Source of the DNA: Globodera rostochiensis
Taxonomy: Eukaryota; Nematoda; Chromadorea; Rhabditida; Heteroderidae
Length of the DNA stretch: 64,000 bases
Reading direction: 5' to 3'
Assembly: GCA_018350325.1 (NCBI GenBank)
Contig: JAEVLN010000010.1
Span: 1,798,001 to 1,862,000, forward strand
A model generated the notes under the pieces. That model saw nothing but the letters and a program-made list of their open reading frames with translations. It was not told where the DNA came from and ran no database searches. The position numbers were made by a program, and so were the translations under genes. The first letter of the stretch is position 1; each line of letters opens with the position of its first letter. Shown here in pieces: positions 56,201-64,000 of the stretch.

Positions 56201-57019
56201 ATTAATTTTTTCTGTAAAAACACCTGAGGCCGGTATGACAATTTTGTTCCAGTCCAACGTGAAGTTAATGACAGGCCCAATCAGATTACCATTTTCGTTG
56301 CGCGCCTTTGTGTCCACTGGCCAACGTAATGTGTCGTTCGTAATCCAATTTGTGTATTGAACTGAACACAATTTTTTTGAAAATATTATTTTTATTTTTA
56401 AAAAATATACGAGTATAAATAAAAATATCACCCTTGCCTATTTGAAAAAACTTTTAACAATTAAAAAAAATCTGTTGAATATGATTAAAATCTTAAGATT
56501 TTTTACCTCTTTTTTATTTTTTAATTATTTATTAAATAACATATTTTTGTTAATATTTTTAATTAGCAATTTTATTTTTTAATTATTTAATTGGCATTTT
56601 ACTTAATTTTAAAATAAATTTTACCTGTGTTCGCATCGGCTTGCGAATTTTTGTTACGCATTTGAACCAATTCGTTGGACCTCAGCACAATGTCCCCGTC
56701 GAACAGTTTCATGGCCACGCCGGCTCGTCTATTTATTGTGTATTCGTCCTCAAATTTGTGTCTTTCGTCATCATCAAATTCGGGGGCCTAAAAATAATTT
56801 GATATAAATTTTTTTTTCAATTAATTTAAATATTTTTACGATTGGAATTTCGTCGATATAATCGGGCGGATACGTCGCCTTGTCAACAATGGCTTCGGCA
56901 TAAAAGCGTCCTGTCAGCTTATACTCAAAAACATCTTTTGAGTCCAAAAGGCAACGACCGTTTATCAGAAGAAATGAATGTTGGACAAAAATTATTAATA
57001 ATGCAATGAGTCGCAGCAT
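53283..57019 (-). CDS. Secreted astacin metalloprotease with EGF and CUB domains (NAS-type)
   Basis: Eleven exons on minus: 57019-56840, 56787-56625, 56361-56224, 55960-55836, 55734-55681, 55548-55444, 55067-54904, 54387-54284, 53989-53840, 53771-53556 and 53416-53283; about 510 aa. Signal peptide (LRLIALLIIFVQHSFLL), prodomain, then the catalytic domain: KHTCVRF, GRSGGKQWISLGPGCW, zinc site HETLHALGTNHEQSR (HExxHxxGxxHE, the common Phe replaced by Thr), DRD and Met-turn DYGSVMHY. Then QTMGWRLGLSFLDAKAIN, an EGF-like block (CRNGGYANPNNC, CLCPLGYAPPYC) and a CUB domain ending LTYSITK-stop. Acts outside the cell, for example in cuticle/matrix processing or digestion. The acceptor at 55067 was chosen to keep phase 0; an alternative at about 55042 would break the frame. 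Intron 7 (54388-54903) contains an unexplained plus-strand frame. Confidence 0.92.
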
Positions 57020-59103
57020 ATTAAAGCTTTAAAAAAAATGTAATAATTAAATATATAATTTTTTAAATAAACTATCAAACCGAATAAAATAAAAACATTT
57101 TTTTTTGACGTTCAGAGTTATATTAGGCATAAAAAATTGAATAAACTTTAAGCATAATTTTGAGGCAGTTGGAACTAAATTTGATCTTTTTAAAAAAAAT
57201 CCTTAAGAAAAAACAAAAAATCAAAAAATTCAGCCTCTAAAAATTGACTTTTACTATTTTCAAAAATGAAAACTAAAAATTGACTTTTTCTTGCATCAAA
57301 AATGCACTACTAAAGATTAATATTTTTCAGACAAATTTTTAGAAATTTTAATTTGGTTTTGGAAGAAGTGGTTATATAGTACCTTAAAGCAAATTTTAGC
57401 AACTAAAATCTAATTACTAACCTTTTTATTTAATTCATTTAGATTTATAAAACAAAAATTAAAACTCAAAATGTGAAAATAATTTTTTTTGTAAAATAAA
57501 ATTAAAAATTGAATTTGTTTTGTCTTCTCAAAAAATATTAGTTTATTTTACATTTATATTGAAAAATAATAATAATAATAATAAGTTCAGTACAAAATGA
57601 ACGATGGTAAATAAAATTGTTGTCCATTTTATGGTTGATTCGCCAAAAATTTTTGTCAAAAAATGTTGTAATTTTTCGATCAAAATGACCTTGAGCAAAA
57701 GCGCCTTCAGAATATTTTCAGCCAACAATTTGTGTCAGACGGATAAAATATTTGAATTTGACGCTCCTTCCGCCCCGTTGGTTCACATTGGGTAACCTTC
57801 GCGCGCTTCGTACCATTTTCCGTAATGAATTTTGGTGAATAAATCAAATTCAATTAATGATGATGGCAGTTTGTTGGGGATAACTTAAGTGAATTTGTTG
57901 CAAAAAATTCCAAAAAAAAATATGATACATTGCGCAGAAAATTTTAACGCAGATAAATAAAGTAATTAATTTGTTATTATTACTTTTAATTCAAAATGCT
58001 TTTTACCTAAACAAAAATATATATTTAATTCACAGATTTGACTTCGTTCCAAATGGAGGCCGAATTATTTCGATCTCAGCGGGAAAATTCCCGAAGTTTT
58101 GGGTACAATGCACCCCTAAAGATTGCATTTTGATGAGCATTAAAGAATTCTGAGATCGGAAGATTTGAAAAAATCGAATTTAAAAAATTAATTAATAATG
58201 CCTGTTTCTTTTTTACTGATTTTTAGTCGAAAAACAAAAAATATCACTCCGAAAACCGGTGTTTTTGCAAATTTCAAGCACATTTTCCTAATTAAATTTA
58301 TTAAAACTTTCTTATCGCTGGTCCCCTCCAAAAACCCTTAAAAAAATTGCGAACATTTTTCTATTTCCCGAGTTTTTGAACCTTAAATTAAAAATTTTTC
58401 AAAAATGTCTTGGTCTCGAGTCTCAGTAATCTTGATTTGATTTTAATCCTAAAACTTCACTGTTCGTGTTTCTGATTACTTCAAAAAATTGATCAAAATC
58501 GAAATTTTATGAAATTGAGGGTAAATCGGCACCGACGGACCAGCCACGCCGCTCATTGCGCTTCCTCTGGAGGATTTTAGCTTGAATTCGGATTGGGGGG
58601 GGGGGGGGGGTCTGAATTTCCGTTTTCAAATTTCAGAATTTTAAAAAACTTCGCTCCGAGCTTTAAGTTTAGCGAAATTTCGGATATTTTGAGCTTCGAG
58701 TTTCGTGTTTCGGATTCGGGTAGTGCGCGGAGCTTCACCCATCCTTGGTAGCGATAGGTGACAAGCAAATCGAGAATTACTTCATTTGTCCATCCAAAAT
58801 GTTATACCAAATCAAAAATTTGTAAAAAAATTAAAAAATATAAATTTTTTTGTTATTAATTAATATATATTATTACATTTACATTTAAATTTAATTTCAT
58901 TCCAAAGTTTTAGATTTTGAATAAAAAAAAGTTAAATCAGTGATAATGTGAAAAAGAGTAAAAAATGTATATGCCCTGTCCGCAAAAATTTTACCAAAAA
59001 AATGCGAATAAAAAAAAAATGCAAATCAACAAAAATATATCGCAAAAATCATTCTTTCATCAACAAATGCTTCTCCATCGTAATTCCGAATCATATCCAT
59101 CAA
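57020..59103. other. Intergenic; possible minus-strand exons near 57.5-57.9 kb
   Basis: A minus frame reading SSLIEFDLFTKIHYGKWY (about 57868-57795) and another ending in a hydrophobic helix (57728-57543) look exon-like but could not be joined. 58598-58609 is a G run. Otherwise AT-rich with no supportable feature. Confidence 0.35.
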
Positions 59104-60586
59104 TCAATTGTGCAAATTTTTGCGAAATTTATCAAATTTTTCTATAAATTTCGCCATATTCTCCATAAGACTTGACCAAAGTCCGCGCAAATTTTGCGAT
59201 GTGTTCAGCAAAGAACTGCCTTCGAAGTTTTTGAGCAATTTTTGCATTTCAGTGAACAAATGAATGTAAAAGTCCAAGTTGTGCAATTTGTTGTCAACAA
59301 CTTTTTTGCTGTCTGAAGTTGGTGACGAATAATTGCCAATAAATTCCTTAAAATAAAAAATTATTAAAATTAAATGATAAGCATTCGTACCTTAAGATTT
59401 ATTGTTTGCGCATTAATCAAGTCATTGTCTGCTTCCAAAGCGAGCAATAAACGAGTTTTTGTTTTTTTTAAATATTTTGTTAATGTTTTTTCTATTGGTT
59501 CTGTCAAGTCAACCAATGATGACAAAATCATATCGGCTTTTGCCAATGTGACGTTCAGGTCATCTGCCATCAAATTGCATTGGGCATCAATGGGCAAAAT
59601 TGCCAATTTGACACCTAAAATTTTTGGAAAATTTCAGAATCTAAAGGCCATTTTTCAGTTTTTTATTTTTATTTATTAAAAAAGGGTGTGTTAAAGGTGG
59701 ATGTTTTATTTTGATTATTATAATCGCTGCTAATCACCGTAATAAATCGTTCCAATTGCGTTTCCAATTGCAATGATTTGTTTGTTTAGCTGTTGTTGAT
59801 CATCATTCAACAAAATTGACGACGAAGCAACTGGCGGCACATTGGCACTGAGCCTCAATTCATTGATCAGCTTTTTTATTTGGTTTTGATCAGTTTTACA
59901 CTGTTCAACCATTGCCCTAATTTTTGTCGGCTCATCGCATTCCAACAACGCTTTAGTGCCAGAAGAACTTTCACCAAAATTGTGCTGAGTTGTCGTCGAA
60001 GGGCCACAACTATCTGAATCTGCGCCTTCTTCTAAGTCCTTAATGACGCTCATAGCAATAAGATCGGTATCAATGCTCGTATCCGTTTCCATAACATCAT
60101 CATCATCGTCGTAATCAGAGTACAAAAATTCATCGGAATCTTCGTCATAATCGGACAAAAATTCATCGGAATCTTGGCATTCTGATAGAGAGCCTTCTTC
60201 TGAGTCTGAGCTGAGTTCAACAACTTCTGACGGACCACCAACTTCGTTCTTGGATGTGCTGGCGATTGTTTGATCGTTTGTTTTTGTTATTTCTGTATCA
60301 CTATCGTCATCATCAATATTTATGGGATCAGTTATTTTTAGTCCTTTCGATGAGCTCGCCAAGTTGCTCTCATCTAGCTCCTTCCTAGTTTAGGTAGTAT
60401 AAGAAATTTTTTAAACAATAAACAATAATATATTTTTTTAACAAAAATGAATGATTTCATATAGAAAATTTTACCGTTTAAGTCCAATTTGCTTTTTGGG
60501 CGAATGCGTTTGGTCCGATTTGTTGTGCAAAATTTCTGTTTCCTCATTTTGTTCATCTTTGACTTCTTTTAGATTATGGGGAAGAC
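59104..60586 (-). CDS. Acidic/helical family protein, second locus (5' end not found)
   Basis: Exons on minus: 60586-60475, 60384-59738, 59614-59391 and 59346-59104, with consistent phases 2,1,0. Blocks in order: polar N-part ending PKKQIGLKR; long Ser/Asp/Glu region (SDSEEGS, DYDEDSDEF, YDDDDD); C-module with CDEPTKIRAMVEQC and IGTIYYG; N-module (VKLAILPIDAQ, LTEPIEKTLTKYLKK); and a terminal helical block (FYIHLFTEMQKLLK ... FRKNLHN-stop). The 224-nt exon is the same length as 12526-12749 in the plus-strand relative. The first exon enters in phase 1, so at least one upstream exon is missing. Acidic runs with helical flanks suggest a protein-interaction role; no known domain. Confidence 0.65.
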
Positions 60587-61583
60587 CTATAAAATTACTT
60601 TTATTGATTTTGTTATTAATTTTATTTATTATATATGTGTCGGCGTATTATTTGAAGACCGTATTTCCTCTAATAGAGCTCAATAATTCTTTTGCGTTAT
60701 TTTCTCTTATTTTTCTCCATTTTTATCTTTAAGTTTATTAGAATTGGCCCTTTTAAAATTCAGTGAATTCCTGTGAAGAAAATGTGAAAATTCGAAAAAA
60801 TTAAAAAATGTTATTCCGGATACGAGTTTTTATTAAAAACAACTTTAAACGACTTGGCCAAATGGAATCCGTTAACTGCTGAATACTTTTGGTGCAAAAA
60901 AATCCCGGAATGTTGGAAAAATTTTTGCAAAAAACCATTGAAAGTAGGTAATTTAAAAATAATTTACTCAATTTTCAGTGCATTTTGGGGTCTTAAGTGA
61001 TCAGGTATGCTTGTAATTACGGTTTCTAATTACAATTAAAAACCAAAATTGCGTATTAATAAATGACAACGCAAAAGGCCATAAAAATGCTTTCAGATTT
61101 GTAAAGACATACTTCAATTTGATGCCATCAATCAGCCTATTAGCTATTTTGTTGATTCTTTAATAAATTTTTTTACTTGTTACCAGGAACCGCTACATAG
61201 GCTCAATAACTCAAATTTTGTTAAGAAATTAAAATTTTTTAATCGCTCAAAAAAAGGGTTGAAAAATAGAGCCCCCCTCTAATAGAGCCCCCCCCCCCCT
61301 CTAATAGAGCACCCCGTCTAATAGAGCCCTATTTCGCCAAATCACTTTAAAAACGACTTGGCCAAATGGAATCCGTTATCAAGTATGCTTGTAATTACGG
61401 TTTCTAAGTATTAATGAATGACAACACAAAAGGCCATAAAAATTCTTGTCAAGTCAGTTGAGACAAAAGCATTTATAGAGTTTTATTTTAATGGTAAGAA
61501 CTTTTTCAGTAATAAGCAGCAATAAAAAACACTCTGATCTAAACTTCAAAGACTAACTAATTTAATTTTTTAAATAATTTTAC
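60587..61583. other. Intergenic with a partial direct duplication
   Basis: 60840-61095 and 61340-61445 share cgacttggccaaatggaatc, atgcttgtaattacggtttc and aaaaggccataaaaat in the same order. C runs near 61290. A possible third exon of the neighbouring small peptide gene could begin at about 61523 but is unsupported. Confidence 0.5.
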
Positions 61584-61793
61584 TCAGGCCTTTGCTTTCA
61601 GCGTTTGGGCTTTGTTGAGTGATTTGATGTGCATGCTTATGCTGAATTAATTGTTATAATTAATAACTATATTTAATAAAGTAAATTATTAAAACACCTC
61701 TTCACCAGTGGCTACAACTTTCTGTTCATCTTTGACGCATTGACAAGTTGTTGTGTACAAAGCTAACAAAAACAGATAATATAGCGGTGCCAT
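61584..61793 (-). CDS. Small secreted peptide gene, member 2 (3' end unresolved)
   Basis: Exon 1 (61793-61698, 32 aa): MAPLYYLFLLALYTTTCQC signal-peptide-like start, then VKDEQKVVATGEE, leaving at GAG|GTGTTT in phase 0. If not spliced, the frame stops two codons later. Exon 2 (61641-61584) begins CATAAGCATGCACAT (HKHAH...) and ends in ...NAESKG, leaving in phase 1, matching exon 2 of the gene at 6561 (HTRHNKAQ ... TESSGQ). Shared layout: hydrophobic start, Cys-x-Cys-Val-Lys-Asp at the signal junction, His-rich second exon. A mature peptide of about 30 residues or more; function unknown. Confidence 0.6.
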
Positions 61794-61798
61794 TTGGT

Positions 61799-61998
61799 TT
61801 CTATGAATATAATAATAATAAATTATTTATTTATTAACAAAAAAAATTAATTTTTACGGTTTTAGTTTGTAAAAATGTAAATTATGTTTATTCAATTTTG
61901 TCTATGAATATAATATTAATAAATTATTTATTTATTAACAAAAAAAATTTCATTTTTACGATTTGTAAAAATCTAAATTATGTTTATTCAATTTTTTT
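61799..61998. repeat. ~105-bp tandem duplication
   Basis: tctatgaatataat(a/t)(a/t)taa...attatgtttattcaattttt occurs twice head to tail, immediately upstream of the small peptide gene. Confidence 0.85.
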
Positions 61999-62795
61999 TT
62001 AATAAGAATTAATATGGCAATAGTAGTAAGGCATAATGCTTTTAAAGACAGTAATATGTGATGGAAAAATCAATTTATAAATGATGTTTAAGAAATAATT
62101 TATGTTTACATACGTCAAGCTTTAATGACGACATATGTACATTATTATTAATATAATTATTCAATAAAAAAAAGGAAATTAAAAAAAAATAAAGTTTTCC
62201 TCACAAAATGTGTCCCCACGCATTCACATTAGTGCCCGAGTCGCACCGGACTCCCACCAAATTTCCGGATCGCGAATCCGGTGTTTTTGAACAGTTCCAA
62301 ACCCGAGACGAACTTTCGGCGTCTATCGGCACCGCCGGGCCTCTCCCATTGCTAAAAAGCTTTAAAAACAAATGCGGCCGAAAAGTACCAAAAATGCCAC
62401 CAAAGAACAATAAGTTTTGTAACGGGGGGGGGGGGGGGGGGTCGACAACATTTTTATGCAAACCATAGGGAGGGGGACCCTTTACAAAAGACATTGCTGA
62501 AATTTTTATGAAAAATTATTTTTAAATAAAATATTGTTCACCCCGACCCGAATAGTTGGACATCCCCATCCCCAACATAGCCAACCCCGACCCTCGACTT
62601 GCCCGCTCCCGAGGGGTCGTGTAGCCGGGTCACAGTGCGCTTTTGATATATAATTTTTCAAAAGAATCAATCATATGCTCACTTTATACCGGAGTTGACG
62701 GGAAACAAATCATCGCGCTAGTTTTTTTTCTCATAGTTGAAAAACAACCAATTTTCTTTTTTATTTATTTTGTAAGTCGTTCTTTTTCAATGAAT
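61999..62795. repeat. Intergenic with dispersed hairpin-repeat copy
   Basis: 62317-62338 is a copy of the GC hairpin. It is followed by an 18-base G run (62426-62443) and gtcgacaacatttttatgca, aaccatagggagg, accctttac, the same order as at 37137-37275, so this is a longer dispersed repeat. 62520-62640 is rich in ccccgaccc words. No gene seen. Confidence 0.6.
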
Positions 62796-64000
62796 TTAAC
62801 ATTTAAATAATGATACAACAATTTTATAAAATCCTTTGATGTTCGCTAAAATTGCGTATCGGTAGTAGCTTATTGTGCAAATTGAGACGATTGGGTTGAA
62901 TGAGGACGGCAAAATCATTACAGTTGCTAATAAAAACCAAATCGATTCGCTGATATCAATATTGAACAAAAGAACAATCAAAAAAAATATTACTAACAGA
63001 CAGACCAATAAGGGCATCGAAGCCTAAATTTATAAACTTTTCTGATAATTAGGTCAATTATTGTAATGACATTTCGGGATTATCCGGTTATCAGTCAGTT
63101 ATGGATTATTAAGACAAAATCTCTGATTTTGGTGTCCAATTTCCTGGTGTTAATACATGGACTCGCCCAGTGGTACCCCTCCACCTCCCCGTAGGGCATT
63201 CTAGTAATAAATAATAATTTTTAATTTGATTAAAAAAAGTGTTGCCTGAATGAATAGGTTTCTGGAGAGTTGTTTGTTCATTTCGATCATCTTGGCGGTT
63301 AGACCTTTGGAGGTTCTTAATAAATAAATTACTATGTTAAATATAAAAAGCAAAATTGTTACATTGTCTTTGATAGCTTCTTCAAATTATTGTGCATCAG
63401 TAAAGCCAGTATGAACATTATGGCGTATGTAATTGTACAAACAATAATTAAGTAACAAGAACCGATTGTCAAATTAAGTTTCTGCAAATATAATATAATA
63501 ATAGTGATAGCCATGTATTTGATATTAATAAAAATTTTAAATTTGGTTAAGTTTAAAAATAGTCAAATAAATCAAATTTGATGTAACTTTATTTAAATTT
63601 AAAAATTTACGTTGTTCGAATACCCAACGAGAATAATTTTTTCTGACAGATTTACACCAATAAAATCAGCAACCGATTGGTCGTCCAAAAATTCGTGCCC
63701 ATCGGAAGGATAAAGACAAAGGAACAGATGTACACAATATGCCAGTGGAAGCAATAGGTTAATTAAGAAGATAATTGAATAATTGCACGAAGACACCTTT
63801 TTGTTCCTAAAACAAAAATTTAAATAATATTTATTAATAAACATTTAAAATATATTTATTAAAATAAAAATTATATAACCAACCAATTCAACACAAGATA
63901 GCGAAAAATAAATTGTGACAAATAGCCGACGACGGAAACAGCGACAAGCCAAATTTGACAAACAACTGCCAGCAAAGCCCACACTCGGTTTTCTGCCCCA
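62796..64000 (-). CDS. Str-type seven-transmembrane chemoreceptor, 5' part outside the window
   Basis: Exons on minus: 64000-63884 (partial), 63806-63611, 63481-63363, 63315-63246 and 63023-62796. Phases join cleanly (2,0,2,0). Hydrophobic segments: LLAVVCQIWLVAVSVVGYL, then SIIFLINLLLPLAYCVHL, CYLIIVCTITYAIMFILAL, MPLLVCLLVIFFLIVLLF and a last helix WFLLATVMILPSSFNPIVS. Then comes a YYRYA tail, the NP..YR pattern of nematode chemosensory GPCRs. KTMITSKGLTAKMIEMNKQL fits the third intracellular loop of the Str superfamily. The intron after 63246 has a GC donor (CAG|GCAACA) with a normal AG acceptor; a GT site in frame is not available. About 238 codons are visible, so roughly the first third of the protein is missing. 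Confidence 0.8.

Overview
The window reads as nuclear DNA of a plant-parasitic nematode, most likely a cyst nematode (Heterodera/Globodera group). The reasons are short AT-rich introns with GT-AG borders, a seven-exon PL3 pectate lyase of the kind cyst nematodes secrete into roots, a nematode Str-type chemoreceptor, an astacin protease, tandem GT10 fucosyltransferases, a UDP-glycosyltransferase and TTAGGC-like motifs. The species assignment is inference. All gene models were spliced by eye from conserved exon phases.

Layout. At 1.7-4.7, 14.5-17.5 and 18.7-21.0 kb (all minus strand) lie three paralogous genes built from tandem helix-turn-helix (HTH) modules. Almost every module sits on its own phase 1-1 exon, after a hydrophobic signal-peptide-like start and an acidic region with two SUMO-type motifs. 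They carry 6, 8 and 4 modules. The scaffold is conserved, while the residues expected to touch DNA differ from module to module. This is the strongest candidate for an undescribed system: a modular, possibly secreted DNA-binding family. At 6.56 and 61.7 kb are two members of a tiny secreted-peptide family. At 10.0-13.6 kb (plus) and 59.1-60.6 kb (minus) are members of another unrecognised acidic/helical family; the first is internally duplicated. At 22.66-24.29 kb is the pectate lyase. At 24.5-25.8 kb is the 3' half of a UDP-glycosyltransferase gene whose preceding exon lies at 31.4-31.5 kb, beyond a recent LTR element (25.9-31.2 kb).

From 33 to 45 kb there are a duplicated helical-protein gene (intact at 41.2 kb, decayed at 33.4 kb), two unrecognised small genes, a RING-like gene, a small secreted protein (43.6 kb), nested hAT-like MITEs and a 1.9 kb minisatellite. 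From 45.0 to 51.8 kb are two tandem alpha-1,3-fucosyltransferase genes, then an 11-exon secreted astacin (53.3-57.0 kb, minus) and, at the right edge, a chemoreceptor (62.8-64 kb, minus, 5' end outside).

Repeats fill much of the rest: hAT-like MITEs with 8-bp target duplications, a dispersed GC hairpin family, foldback elements, tRNA-like repeats, purine/pyrimidine tracts and several minisatellites (16, 27, 37, 38, 46-48 and 130 bp units). Many of the longest open frames (39-41 kb, 12.9-13.3 kb, 7-9.6 kb, 32.8-33.1 kb) are repeat artefacts and not genes.
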